From the NCBI GenBank assembly GCA_050247235.1, contig JBFWUN010000009.1, positions 1 to 64,000 on the forward strand: a DNA stretch of 64,000 bases, given 5' to 3'. Below are positions 25,931 to 34,117 of the stretch, piece by piece. The notes under the pieces were generated by a model. It was not told the DNA's origin, did no database searches, and saw only the letters and a program-made list of their open reading frames with translations. Origin of the DNA: CAIKBL01 sp050247235. GTDB taxonomy: Bacteria > Pseudomonadota > Gammaproteobacteria > Ga0077536. Position numbers and translations under genes: made by a program. How positions within the stretch are numbered: position 1 is the stretch's first letter; the number at the start of each line of letters is the position of its first letter.

Positions 25931-27022
25931 ATGCACGTCGGCATGTGTTCCATCTTCCAGAATCCCCGCCAGCACACGTCGGACCGCGAGGTGTACCAGC
26001 GCGATCTCGCACTCGCCGTGATGGCCGAACCGCTCGGGTTCGAATCGATCTGGACGGTCGAGCATCATTTCACCGATTACACGATGTGTCCGGATCCCGC
26101 GCAGTTCCTCACCTACATGGCAGCCAAGACCACGCGCGCACGGCTCGGCTCGATGGTGATCGTGCTGCCATGGCACGATCCGATGCGTGCGGCGGAGCAG
26201 ATTGCCGTACTCGATCATCTTTCCGACGGGCGCATGATCCTCGGCCTCGGCCGCGGCGCCGGGCGGGTGGAATTCGATGCGTTCCGCCAGGACATGGGCG
26301 ATTCGCGCGCACGCTTCATCGAGAGCGCCGAGTGCGTGCTGCAGGGACTGGAATCCGGCTTCTGCGAATACCAGGGCAAGTTCGTGCAGCAGCCGCGCGC
26401 AGCCATCCGCCCGACCCCGTTCAAGACGTTCAAGGGCCGCACCTACGCGGCGGCGGTGTCACCCGAATCGGTCGAGATCATGGCGCGCCTCGGCGTGGGC
26501 CTGCTGGTGATTCCACAGAAGCCGTGGGACCAGGTGCAGAAGGAAGTTGCCGACTACAACACCGTGTTCGAGTCCCTGCACGGGCACAAGCCGCCTGCCC
26601 CGCTGTGCGCCGGATGGGTGTTCTGCGCGAGCGATCGCGATCGCGCGTACGAATACGCCAAGCGTTACATCGGCGGATACTGGGAGACGGTGCTCGAGCA
26701 CTACCGCTTTCACGAGGATCACCTGAAGGGCCAGAAAGGCTACGAGTACTACGGGCAGTTCGCCGACAAGATCCAGCGCGGCGGCGTCGACTCGGCGGTG
26801 GACTTCTTCATGAACCTGCAGGTGTGGGGCACGCCGGAGATGTGCTACGAAACGATTGTCAGGAACGCCGAGCGACTGGGGTCGGAAGGCTTCATCGGCG
26901 TGTTCAGCTACGCCGGCATGCCGTGGGACGAGGCCGAGCGCAGCATGCGCCTGTTCGCCAGGGAAGTGATGCCGCGCCTGCAGGCCCGCCGGATCAGCGG
27001 CGTCATGAACTGGGCGGCCTGA
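25931..27022 (+). CDS. luciferase-like (LLM class) flavin-dependent oxidoreductase
   Basis: A 363-residue TIM-barrel enzyme of the bacterial luciferase-like family, using FMN or F420. It starts MHVGMCSIFQNP, followed by GFESIWTVEHHFTDYTMCPDPAQFLTYMAAKT, the conserved TTRARLGSMVIVLPWHDPMRAAEQIAVLDHLSDGRMILGLGRG block, and the late insert and C-terminal helix typical of alkanal- or limonene-type monooxygenases. A flavin reductase partner was not seen. The start ATG 25931 follows GGAGAGACCCG. The second LLM gene begins 44 bp downstream, making a tandem pair that may be a two-component or sequential system. Substrate cannot be inferred. Confidence 0.85.
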   Translation: MHVGMCSIFQNPRQHTSDREVYQRDLALAVMAEPLGFESIWTVEHHFTDYTMCPDPAQFLTYMAAKTTRARLGSMVIVLPWHDPMRAAEQIAVLDHLSDGRMILGLGRGAGRVEFDAFRQDMGDSRARFIESAECVLQGLESGFCEYQGKFVQQPRAAIRPTPFKTFKGRTYAAAVSPESVEIMARLGVGLLVIPQKPWDQVQKEVADYNTVFESLHGHKPPAPLCAGWVFCASDRDRAYEYAKRYIGGYWETVLEHYRFHEDHLKGQKGYEYYGQFADKIQRGGVDSAVDFFMNLQVWGTPEMCYETIVRNAERLGSEGFIGVFSYAGMPWDEAERSMRLFAREVMPRLQARRISGVMNWAA

Positions 27023-27066
27023 CCCGCGCGCCGCGCCTCCAACCATCCGAACAGGGAGAAACCATC

Positions 27067-28146
27067 ATGAAATTCAGCTGCCACGTCCAGACGCGGATCT
27101 CGGATTACCGGATCGCGAAGGATCTCGAAGACTGGGGTTACGACGCGGTGTGGTTCCCCGACACGCAGATGATGTGGTCGGACTGCTATGCCACGATGGC
27201 GGCCGCCGCGCTGTGCACTTCGAAGATCCGGCTCGGCACGGGGGTCGCAATCACGGCAACACGGATTGCCCCGACCACCGCGGCGGCGATCGCCTCCATC
27301 AACGTGCTGGCCCCCGGCCGGACGTTCCTGGGCATCGGCTCCGGGCACACCGCGATGCGCGTGATGGGCCAGGACCCGACTCCCGTGAAGGAGTTTCGTG
27401 AATACCTGCGCGTGGTACGCGCGATGCTCAACGGCGAGAAAGTGGACTACACGTACCGTGACAAGACCACCGAGATTGCGTGGCAGGATCACGGCGGCGG
27501 GTTCCGCAACACCTGGGATCCCATCCCGATGTACGTGGCCGCCAACGGCCCGCTCGCCCTGCGCGCCGCGGGGGCGTATGGCGACGGCCTGATCTCGATC
27601 TTCAACGAGCAGCCCGACGTCATGAAGGCCAACCTGGACCTGGTGAAGGCGGGGGCCGAGAAAGTCGGCCGCAAGCTCGACGGTGACTATCACACCGTAT
27701 CGCTGTGTCACGCGGTGGTACTGCGCCCGGGCGAGAAGCTCTCCGATCCGCGCGTGGTGGAAACTGCCGGCTCCTGGGTGGTGACCGCGCTGCACTTCGT
27801 CTACGAGGTCTGGCGCTACACCCGGGACGACAGCGTGATTCCCCCGTTCATGCGCAATGTCTGGGAACAGTACCTGGACCGGGTAAACAAGATGCCGCTC
27901 GCGGAGGACAAGCGCCACCAGATGCTGCACGAGGGTCACTGCAGCTACTACCCCGCGGTGGAGCGCGCGCTGATCACGCCGGAGATGATCGAAGGCACCT
28001 GCATCGTCGGCGAACCCGCCGTGGTGGCGGAGAAAATCCGCGCCGCGGGCCGTGCGGGACTCAAGGAAGTCAGCCTGCTGCCCCCGCTGATGCACCTGCG
28101 CCACGTCGCGAAGGACTTCGCGGAAAAAGTCATTCCCCTGCTGTAA
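27067..28146 (+). CDS. luciferase-like (F420-dependent type) oxidoreductase
   Basis: 359 residues, the second LLM-family enzyme of the pair but clearly a different subgroup: KDLEDWGYDAVWFPDTQMMWSDCYATMAAAALCTSKIRLGTGVAITATRIAPTTAAAIASINVLAPGRTFLGIGSGHTA. That core is typical of the F420-dependent LLM branch (methylenetetrahydromethanopterin reductase-like). It then has PIPMYVAANGPLALRAAGAYGDGLI. A GGGAGAAACCATC stretch precedes ATG 27067. It ends four bases before the start of the membrane-protein gene. Use of FMN or F420 is not decided by sequence reading. Function of the pair unknown. Confidence 0.85.
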   Translation: MKFSCHVQTRISDYRIAKDLEDWGYDAVWFPDTQMMWSDCYATMAAAALCTSKIRLGTGVAITATRIAPTTAAAIASINVLAPGRTFLGIGSGHTAMRVMGQDPTPVKEFREYLRVVRAMLNGEKVDYTYRDKTTEIAWQDHGGGFRNTWDPIPMYVAANGPLALRAAGAYGDGLISIFNEQPDVMKANLDLVKAGAEKVGRKLDGDYHTVSLCHAVVLRPGEKLSDPRVVETAGSWVVTALHFVYEVWRYTRDDSVIPPFMRNVWEQYLDRVNKMPLAEDKRHQMLHEGHCSYYPAVERALITPEMIEGTCIVGEPAVVAEKIRAAGRAGLKEVSLLPPLMHLRHVAKDFAEKVIPLL

Positions 28147-28150
28147 GCGC

Positions 28151-28801
28151 GTGTCGTCAACCGCGCGCCGGATCGCGGACACGCTGTTCGCGATCCAGGT
28201 GAGCTGCGCGCTGCTCTTCGGGATCACCCAGATCGCACGCATGCTCGACACCACGGAAGGTGTCAGCCTGACGTGGTTCCTGTTCTGGGCCGTGTTCCTC
28301 GCCCTGAACCTCCTGCTCGCGATCAGGGCGCACCAGGTGCAACCCAGCCGGGTCACGGCGCAGACCGTCGCCACCTACGCCACCTGGTCGAGCGTGCTCG
28401 CGGCCGCGCTGGCGGTGCTGGTGTGGCGCTCGCTGGGCGAGTGGCACACCGTCGACACCCTCAACGTGGTGGTCAGCGGCGTCGGTATCGCGGGCACGCT
28501 CGCGGTGGGCCGACGCCATGGACTGGGGTTCGCCGACCCGATGGTCCGCGGCTGGCTGGCAGTGTTCTTCAAGGCCACGCCGCAACTGACCCTTGCGTGG
28601 CACCTGGCGCAGGTGGGGGGGGCCGGCCTCGCACCGTTCGCGGTGCTCGCGGGGCACGTGACCATCAACCTGCGGCTGGGCCAGCTGTATTTTTCAATTC
28701 GCGAAGCCGGCTGGGACCGCAATCGCATCGGCTCGGCGGTATCGGAAATCGCCAACGAGCTGAGCTGGGTGGTCGCGACGATCGTCTGGTGGCTCGCGTG
28801 A
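28151..28801 (+). CDS. seven-helix membrane protein of unknown function
   Basis: 216 residues, GTG start four bases after the preceding stop. Hydrophobic segments at about 9-30, 40-60, 72-92, 102-120, 132-152, 160-178 and 202-216 predict seven membrane helices. The fifth carries the dipeptide PQ (FFKATPQLTLAWHL), and the 3+1+3 spacing is reminiscent of PQ-loop/SWEET-type transporters, but only one PQ is seen, so this is a weak suggestion. The gene's TGA overlaps the GTG of the phosphodiesterase gene (GTGA), indicating translational coupling. I do not recognise a named family. Confidence 0.6.
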   Translation: MSSTARRIADTLFAIQVSCALLFGITQIARMLDTTEGVSLTWFLFWAVFLALNLLLAIRAHQVQPSRVTAQTVATYATWSSVLAAALAVLVWRSLGEWHTVDTLNVVVSGVGIAGTLAVGRRHGLGFADPMVRGWLAVFFKATPQLTLAWHLAQVGGAGLAPFAVLAGHVTINLRLGQLYFSIREAGWDRNRIGSAVSEIANELSWVVATIVWWLA

Positions 28802-29889
28802 CCGCGCCGGCAACGCGGCGGCTGCTCGTCATCGCGCACCGGGGCGCAAGCGGGCACCGCCCCGAGCACACCCTCGCGTCGTACCAGCTCGCACTCGACC
28901 TCGGCGCTGATTTCGTGGAACCGGACCTGGTGGCGACGCGGGACGGCGAGCTCATCTGCCGGCACGAGAACGCGCTCGCGGTACTGAATCCCGACGGCTC
29001 GCTCGACACCACCGAAACCAGCACGGACGTCTACCGGCGCGCGGACTTCGCGGCGCGCCTGGCCGTGAAGCAGGTCGACGGTCGCACCGTACGCGGCTGG
29101 TTCGCGGAGGACTTCACGCTGGCGGAGATCCGCACGTTGCGCGCGATCGAACGCCTGCCGGCGCTGCGGCCCGCCAACGTGTCATACAACGGCTGCTTCG
29201 CCATCCCCACGTTCAGCGAAGTGCTCGCACTCGTGGACGCGCATGCGGCGCGGACCGGGCACCGCGCCGGGGTGTACCCGGAGACCAAGCATCCGAGCTA
29301 CTTCCTGCACGAAGGTCGACACCTGGACGGCGCCCGGATCGGGATCGATCTCGGCGAGCGCCTGGTGGCGGACCTGCATGCCGCAGGTTTCACCGATCCG
29401 TCGCGGGTGTTCATCCAGTCGTTCGAAACCGCCAACCTGCGCGAGCTGCGCGCACGCGTGATGCCACGGCACGGCGTGCAGTTTCCGCTCATCCAGCTCT
29501 GCGAAGCAGACGGCGCGCCACGGGATACCGTGCTCGCCGGGCAACCGCTGACCTACCGGTCGATGCTGACACCCGCAGGCCTTGCCGAGATCGCGCGGTA
29601 CGCCACCGGCATCGGGCCATTCAAGGGCCTGCTGCTGCCGCGCGCGGCGGATGACACGCTCGGCGCCGCCGGCCCGATCCTCTCCGACGCGCAGGCGGCC
29701 GGTCTGCAGGTGCACGCGTGGACGTTCCGCGCGGAGAACCACTTCCTGCCGCGCGAATGCCGGCGCGGCGCGGCGCCCGCGCAGCCGGGTGACCTCGATT
29801 CGGAGATACGGGCGTTCGTCACCGCGGGAGTCGACGGGGTGTTCGCGGATCACCCGGAAGCGGCCGTGCGCGTCCGCGACGGCCGCTGA
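28798..29889 (+). CDS. glycerophosphodiester phosphodiesterase
   Basis: A 363-residue GDPD TIM-barrel enzyme that splits glycerophosphodiesters into sn-glycerol-3-phosphate and an alcohol. Catalytic signatures are IAHRGASGHRPEHTLASY (residues about 12-29), DFVEPDLVATRDGELICRHE and the C-terminal VDGVFADHPEAAV. The central insertion (YRRADFAARLAVKQVDGRTVRGWFAEDFTLAEIRTL) is of the longer GlpQ type, yet no signal peptide is present, so the enzyme is probably cytoplasmic. The start GTG overlaps the previous stop in GTGA. Together with the two LLM genes and the membrane protein it forms a tightly packed four-gene run. Confidence 0.88.
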   Translation: MTAPATRRLLVIAHRGASGHRPEHTLASYQLALDLGADFVEPDLVATRDGELICRHENALAVLNPDGSLDTTETSTDVYRRADFAARLAVKQVDGRTVRGWFAEDFTLAEIRTLRAIERLPALRPANVSYNGCFAIPTFSEVLALVDAHAARTGHRAGVYPETKHPSYFLHEGRHLDGARIGIDLGERLVADLHAAGFTDPSRVFIQSFETANLRELRARVMPRHGVQFPLIQLCEADGAPRDTVLAGQPLTYRSMLTPAGLAEIARYATGIGPFKGLLLPRAADDTLGAAGPILSDAQAAGLQVHAWTFRAENHFLPRECRRGAAPAQPGDLDSEIRAFVTAGVDGVFADHPEAAVRVRDGR

Positions 29890-29907
29890 AGACGCCACGG
29901 CGGACGC

Positions 29908-30660
29908 TCAGCGCGAGGTCGACACCTCCGCGGACTCCCATGACCCGCAGTAAGTCGCGAGCGCCGCGGTCAGCACGTCGGCCGCCTGCAGCAGGGACTC
30001 GCGGTCGAGCGCGCGGTGCCCCTGCAGGATGAACAGCACATCGCGCGTGTCGTCCCGCACGCAGGAGTGCGCGGCCTGGCGGCACTCCAGGCGACCAAGC
30101 AAGGTTCCCTGCGCGTCGCGGTACACGTACTCGCCTTTGCCGAGACGCAGCGGTGCTGCCTCGCCGATCGCCACGAGCGACGCTTCCTCCGGCAGCACGT
30201 CGAGCGCGATCGGGAGGTTCACCCGGGCGAGATCGTGCGCACCGATGGAGACGCAAGTGGCGAGCGCGACCAGGTTGTAGCAATCGATCAGCGGGCTGAG
30301 TGAACGCCACGCACGGCGTCGATGCAGTACTCTCAGAAGACTTTCCGGGGCTGGCACGAACTGGCGGCCGCGGCGGCCGATCTCCGCGTGCAACGCGTGG
30401 TACCCGGCCAGGCGGGGATCCGCGAGCAGTGACTCGAGCGGGGTTGCGCATAGCGCCCGGACCGCGGTGTCGCGCGCCGCCGCGAGGGCCGCAGCGGTCG
30501 GTCCCGGGCGCAGCCCGAGCACCACGAGCGCGACGACCGGGATGCCATACGCGGTGACGTCGCGCAGCGCCGGCACCGTTGCCTTGCAGAACCGACCGGC
30601 CGCCCGCATGCTCGCGTCGTCGCGCGCGGGTAACGGGAACAGGAGACGTGGCGTCGTCAT
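29908..30660 (-). CDS. B3/4-domain protein (PheRS-beta-like editing domain)
   Basis: A 250-residue stand-alone B3/4 domain, the module that in phenylalanyl-tRNA synthetase beta edits mischarged tyrosine. Marks are SPLIDCYNLVALATCVSIGAHDLARVNLPIALDVLPEEA, then GKGEYVYRDAQGTLLGRLECRQAAHSCVRDDTRDVLFILQGH, with a helical C-terminus. Free-standing versions exist in many bacteria and are mostly uncharacterised; some are proposed to edit in trans. The assigned ATG (30660) overlaps the ATG of the divergent GATase gene inside a single CATG and has no Shine-Dalgarno, so the real start may be internal (for example ATG 30609). Confidence 0.7.
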   Translation of the reverse strand: MTTPRLLFPLPARDDASMRAAGRFCKATVPALRDVTAYGIPVVALVVLGLRPGPTAAALAAARDTAVRALCATPLESLLADPRLAGYHALHAEIGRRGRQFVPAPESLLRVLHRRRAWRSLSPLIDCYNLVALATCVSIGAHDLARVNLPIALDVLPEEASLVAIGEAAPLRLGKGEYVYRDAQGTLLGRLECRQAAHSCVRDDTRDVLFILQGHRALDRESLLQAADVLTAALATYCGSWESAEVSTSR

Positions 30661-31381
30661 GAACGATATCGGGATTCTCGCTTGCGGTCCGGTGCGCGAC
30701 GAACTCGTCGCGACGCACGGGGAGTACCCCGCGATGATCGCGCGCCTGCTCCAGGACGTCGATCCCTCGGTCCGCACGACCGCCTACCGGGTGTACCTCG
30801 ACGAGTTTCCCGTCGACGTGACGGCGCACGGCGCCTACATCATTTCCGGTTCGCGCTTTTCCGTCTACGACCCGGATCCATGGATCGCGCGGCTCGAAGC
30901 GTTCGTCCGCGCGCTGCATGCTGCTCGCATCCCGACGGTCGGGATCTGCTTCGGTCACCAGCTGATCTCCCGGGCGCTCGGCGGCGCGGCCGACAAGGCT
31001 CCGCAAGGCTGGGGAATCGGCCGCCACGTTGCCCAGGTGCTGCATCGCCCCGCGTGGATGCAGCCCCCGGCGGCGCAGTACGGGGTCTTCGTCAGTCACC
31101 AGGACCAGGTGACGCAGCTGCCGCCCGGGGCGGCGCGGCTCGCGACGAGCGCGCACTGTCCGAACGCGATGTTCGTGCTGGATGACGTGCTGCTCGGCAT
31201 CCAGGGCCATCCGGAATTCACCGGTGCGTTCGCGCACGCGCTGGCCGCGGGCCGGGGGGCGGTGTACGGCGAGGACGTGCTCGCCGCCGCGCTGCCCACC
31301 TATTGCGAACCGGTCGATTCCGCGCTGCTCGCCCGCTGGATGCTGCAGTTCATCGCGCAGTCCCGGTCGACGCGCGGATAA
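30659..31381 (+). CDS. class I glutamine amidotransferase-like protein
   Basis: 240 residues with the GATase1 triad: Cys97 in VGICFGHQLISRALGG, and His-Glu in IQGHPEFTGAF. HQDQV is the oxyanion-side segment common to the GMP synthase/YvdE-like stand-alone group. Proteins of this group (type 1 glutamine amidotransferase, some gamma-glutamyl hydrolases) act on glutamine or gamma-glutamyl compounds; no synthase domain is attached. The ATG at 30659 lies in the same CATG as the opposite gene's start. An AGGAG is present but 13 bases away. No partner enzyme is adjacent; the putrescine locus lies 20 kb away. Confidence 0.82.
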   Translation: MNDIGILACGPVRDELVATHGEYPAMIARLLQDVDPSVRTTAYRVYLDEFPVDVTAHGAYIISGSRFSVYDPDPWIARLEAFVRALHAARIPTVGICFGHQLISRALGGAADKAPQGWGIGRHVAQVLHRPAWMQPPAAQYGVFVSHQDQVTQLPPGAARLATSAHCPNAMFVLDDVLLGIQGHPEFTGAFAHALAAGRGAVYGEDVLAAALPTYCEPVDSALLARWMLQFIAQSRSTRG

Positions 31382-31479
31382 GTCTCCCCTATGCTCGGCT
31401 GCACCAGAGTGGCGCATGCTGCTCCGGGTCACTGGAGTCACATCCAGGGCAATCCATCTGCAACCAGGGGGGAGAGATC

Positions 31480-31884
31480 ATGAGTAACACGGGCTTCGCG
31501 CTGATCGGACTGGCCTGCTGGGCCATCCTGCTGTCGTTCATGCTGGTCGGGGTGCGCGTGACCGCATCGCAGGGCGGCAAGGCGCTCAATTCGTTCGATC
31601 CGACCGGCAAGGACATGGCGGGATTTGGCTACCGGGTCACCCGGGCGCACGGCAATACGCTCGAGAACCTGGCGATCTTTGTCGCGCTGCTGCTGTACGC
31701 GCTCGCGACCGGCCAGACGCCGGTCACCGAAGGCCTGGCGTGCTGGCTGCTGTATGCCAGGGTGGGCCAGTCGGTCGTGCACATGATTTCGACCAGCGTC
31801 CCGTTCGTGCTGCTGCGCGCGACATTCTTCAGCGTTCAGCTCGTGATCTGCCTGGTGTGGGCGTGGCGGTTCTGGCACGCCTGA
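31480..31884 (+). CDS. MAPEG-family membrane protein
   Basis: 134 residues with four membrane helices: about 5-25, 60-85, 90-105 and 110-130. The MAPEG pattern is clear: the ten-residue RAHGNTLENLAIF segment, in which the Arg/Asn/Glu contact glutathione in characterised relatives, and YARVGQSVVHMISTSVPFVLLRATFFSVQ. Bacterial MAPEG proteins are mostly uncharacterised; some have glutathione transferase or peroxidase activity. ATG 31480 follows GGGGGGAGAGATC, a strong ribosome-binding site. The 98 bp before it holds TATGCT (31391-31396), a possible -10. It appears to be a single-gene unit. Confidence 0.85.
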   Translation: MSNTGFALIGLACWAILLSFMLVGVRVTASQGGKALNSFDPTGKDMAGFGYRVTRAHGNTLENLAIFVALLLYALATGQTPVTEGLACWLLYARVGQSVVHMISTSVPFVLLRATFFSVQLVICLVWAWRFWHA

Positions 31885-31999
31885 CGTGACTGTCAATCGG
31901 GCGCAGTCCGTGTGGAAGTTTCCCGCATTGGGGGCTCCCGGGACGGCGCCCGATCCGACCCCTGGCGCAAGGCCCGCCGGAAGGATTCGCTAAAATCGC

Positions 32000-32029
32000 T
32001 TGAACCGGTAAATTCTCCACGAGTATGCT
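32000..32029 (+). promoter_or_regulatory. promoter placed for a leaderless mRNA (HTH-receiver gene)
   Basis: TTGAAC (32000-32005), 18-base spacer, TATGCT (32024-32029). The -10 ends six bases before ATG 32036, so transcription would start at or next to the A of the ATG. No Shine-Dalgarno precedes that ATG. An alternative -10 TAAAAT lies at 31991-31996. Confidence 0.4.
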
Positions 32030-32035
32030 CCCCGC

Positions 32036-32647
32036 ATGCCCGGTGCCCGGAATGCCAGCCCCGATCCGATATTGAGCCCTCGCGAAGTGGCGCGGATGCT
32101 GATGGTCAAACCGGTCACGGTACGGTCCTGGGCATTGAGCGGGATGCTGCCCTCCCTGACCACCCCCGGCCGGCATCGTCGCTTCCGGCGGCAGGACGTG
32201 GACCGGTTCGCCGCGGCCCACGGGATCGCGATCGCCGGCGAGCGGCTGGACGTCACACCACGCGTCCTGGTGGTGGACGACGAACGTGCAGTCGCGGACT
32301 ACCTCGCAGAGTTCCTCAACGCCCACGGCGCCTCCGCCGCGGTCGCGTACGACGGCTTCGATGCCGGCCGCAAGGTACAGGGATTCCGCCCGGACATCCT
32401 GCTGCTCGACCTCCGGATGCCCCGACTCGACGGCTTCGAAGTCTGTGCGCAGCTCAAGGCCGATGCGGCAACGCGGGACATCCGGATTCTTGCGATGACC
32501 GGTGTCCCTACGCGCGAGAACAGCCTGCGCATCCTCGCGGCGGGCGCGGAGCACTGCTTCCCGAAGCCACTCGACCACACGCAGCTGCTGCAGGTCCTGG
32601 GCCTGCCGCCCGCGCCGCCCGCACGGCGCGACGGGTCGTCGAGATGA
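32036..32647 (+). CDS. HTH (MerR/excisionase-like) - response receiver fusion
   Basis: 203 residues. The N-terminus is a winged helix-turn-helix of the MerR/excisionase/BldC type (residues about 12-65: LSPREVARMLMVKPVTVRSWALSGMLPSLTTPGRHRRFRRQDVDRF). The C-terminus is a receiver domain (about 75-190) with acidic pocket VVDDE, phospho-accepting Asp in LLLDLRMPRLDGFE and Lys in CFPKPLD. This is the reverse of the usual receiver-then-DNA-binding order. It probably binds DNA in a phosphorylation-dependent way. The next receiver gene follows at once, and no histidine kinase is near, so the phospho-donor is encoded elsewhere. The ATG lacks a Shine-Dalgarno and sits six bases from a -10. Confidence 0.85.
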   Translation: MPGARNASPDPILSPREVARMLMVKPVTVRSWALSGMLPSLTTPGRHRRFRRQDVDRFAAAHGIAIAGERLDVTPRVLVVDDERAVADYLAEFLNAHGASAAVAYDGFDAGRKVQGFRPDILLLDLRMPRLDGFEVCAQLKADAATRDIRILAMTGVPTRENSLRILAAGAEHCFPKPLDHTQLLQVLGLPPAPPARRDGSSR

Positions 32648-32688
32648 ACGTCGCAGGTCTGCCGATGCGCTCGGGGCGCGCGGCGTGA
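32644..32688 (+). CDS. possible 14-codon coupling ORF between two receiver genes
   Basis: An ATG overlaps the preceding stop (ATGA, 32644-32647). The short frame MNVAGLPMRSGRAA then ends in a TGA that overlaps the GTG start of the next gene (GTGA, 32685-32688). Both overlaps are exact. It could carry ribosomes from one receiver gene to the next; equally it may be chance in 45 bases. Confidence 0.25.
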   Translation: MNVAGLPMRSGRAA

Positions 32689-33083
32689 GCGCCGGCGCCA
32701 GCCCGCCGCCCCGCCCCCTGATACTCGTGATCGAGGACGACCGGCTCCACGCCGGTTACCTGAAGGACCTGCTGGAAGCGCATGAGTACACGGTCGTGAC
32801 CGCCGGTGGCGGCGTGGAAGGATTGAAACTCCTGCACGAACATCCGCCTTCCCTGGTCCTGACCGACATCCTGATGCCCGAGGTCGACGGCATTGAATGC
32901 ATCCGCTCGATCCGGGAGCTGCCGAACCCGCCGCCGATCATCGCGTTCTCCGGCGGCGGGCGGGTGGACGCGGAGATGTACCTGAAGCTCGCCATCCAGC
33001 TCGGCGCGCAGCAGGTGTTCCGCAAGCCGATCCCGGACGAGGCGCTCTGCGCGGCGATTGGCCGCCTGCTCCACGCGGCCTGA
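32685..33083 (+). CDS. stand-alone response regulator receiver protein
   Basis: A 132-residue single receiver domain: acidic pocket VIEDD (residues about 14-18), phospho-acceptor Asp in LVLTDILMPEVDGIE, the Ser switch in IIAFSGGG, and Lys in VFRKPIPDEA. It has no output domain, like CheY or SpdR-type shuttle proteins. The start is taken as GTG 32685 (MSAGASPPPRPLILVIEDD) because the preceding frame is Arg/Ser-rich and no ATG is nearer; there is no clear Shine-Dalgarno, so coupling through the short upstream frame is plausible. Likely the partner of the HTH-receiver protein in a phosphorelay. Confidence 0.85.
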   Translation: MSAGASPPPRPLILVIEDDRLHAGYLKDLLEAHEYTVVTAGGGVEGLKLLHEHPPSLVLTDILMPEVDGIECIRSIRELPNPPPIIAFSGGGRVDAEMYLKLAIQLGAQQVFRKPIPDEALCAAIGRLLHAA

Positions 33084-33104
33084 GACGCGGCTGCCGGCCG
33101 CGCG

Positions 33105-34091
33105 TCAGAGCGTGATCCCAAGGACCGGATGGGGACGATACGGGGCTTCCAGCGCCTGCCGCTCGTCATTGCCGAGTTCGAGTTCGAGCGCTGCCAGCGC
33201 ATCCTCCAGGTGCTGCATGCGGGTGGCGCCGACAATGGGCGCCGTGATGCCCGGCTGTGCCAGGACCCAGGCGAGTGCGATCTGTGCGTGGTTGACGCCG
33301 CGCCGCTTGGCGAGCACCCCGACCGCGTCGACGATCGCGAAATCCTCCGGCTGGTAGTACATCCGGCCCGCGAAATCGTCGCTCTTCGCGCGCGTGGTCG
33401 CACCCTTGTTGGGGGCCTTGCGGTTGCCCGCCAGGAAGCCGCGTGCGAGCGGACTCCACGGGATGATCGCAATGTCGTCCGCACGGCATAGCGGGATCAT
33501 CTCGCGCTCTTCCTCGCGGTAGACCAGGTTGTAATGGTTCTGCATCGACACGAAGCGGGTCCACCCGCGACGCTCGGCAACCGCCTGCATCTTCGCGAAC
33601 TGCCACGCGTACATGCTGGACGCGCCGACATACAGCGCCTTGCCCGCGCGCACGATGTCGTGCAGTGCCTCCATTGTCTCTTCGATCGGCGTGGCGGCGT
33701 CGAAGCGGTGGATCTGGTAGAGATCCACGTAGTCGGTCCCGAGCCGGGTCAGCGAGGCATCGATCGCGTGCATCAGGTGCTTGCGCGAGAGTCCGCGATC
33801 GTTCGGATCGGTGCTCATCGCGTTGTACGCCTTGGTCGCGATCACCACCCGATCGCGACCCTCCGCGTATTTCCTGACGGCCTTGCCGACCACCCGTTCG
33901 CTCGCGCCCAGCGAGTAAACGTCCGCCGTGTCGAAGAAATTGATGCCCGCTTCGAAGGCGCGCCGAAAGAACGGCAGCGACGCGCGTTCGTCGAGCACCC
34001 AGTCGCGCCACGTGGGCGCCCCGTAGGACATGCAGCCCAGGCAGAGACGGGAAACTTTGAGACCCGTGCCACCGAACCTGACGTACTTCAT
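33105..34091 (-). CDS. aldo/keto reductase (YajO/AKR11-12-like)
   Basis: A 328-residue NADPH-dependent AKR with tetrad Asp-Tyr in INFFDTADVYSLGASE, Lys in VIATKAYNAM and His in VDLYQIHRFD. WSPLARGFLAGNRKAPNKGATTRAKSDDF and APIVGATRMQHLEDAL form the cofactor clamp. The family is broad (aldehydes, sugars, ketones), so the physiological substrate is unknown. The start MKYVRFGGTG (34091) has GGGGGG seven bases upstream; the frame upstream overlaps hisC and is not needed. It follows hisC by 26 bp on the same strand, probably co-transcribed, though no metabolic link is evident. Confidence 0.87.
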   Translation of the reverse strand: MKYVRFGGTGLKVSRLCLGCMSYGAPTWRDWVLDERASLPFFRRAFEAGINFFDTADVYSLGASERVVGKAVRKYAEGRDRVVIATKAYNAMSTDPNDRGLSRKHLMHAIDASLTRLGTDYVDLYQIHRFDAATPIEETMEALHDIVRAGKALYVGASSMYAWQFAKMQAVAERRGWTRFVSMQNHYNLVYREEEREMIPLCRADDIAIIPWSPLARGFLAGNRKAPNKGATTRAKSDDFAGRMYYQPEDFAIVDAVGVLAKRRGVNHAQIALAWVLAQPGITAPIVGATRMQHLEDALAALELELGNDERQALEAPYRPHPVLGITL

Positions 34092-34117
34092 CCCGGTTCC
34101 CCCCATCGATCGATGGC

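Noticed and set aside
24490..28146. Plus-strand open frame running through phaZ antisense into the second luciferase-like gene
   Set aside because: Only its last part (27067-28146) is the real LLM gene, with its own ribosome site. The rest is the antisense shadow of phaZ and an out-of-frame copy of the first LLM gene.
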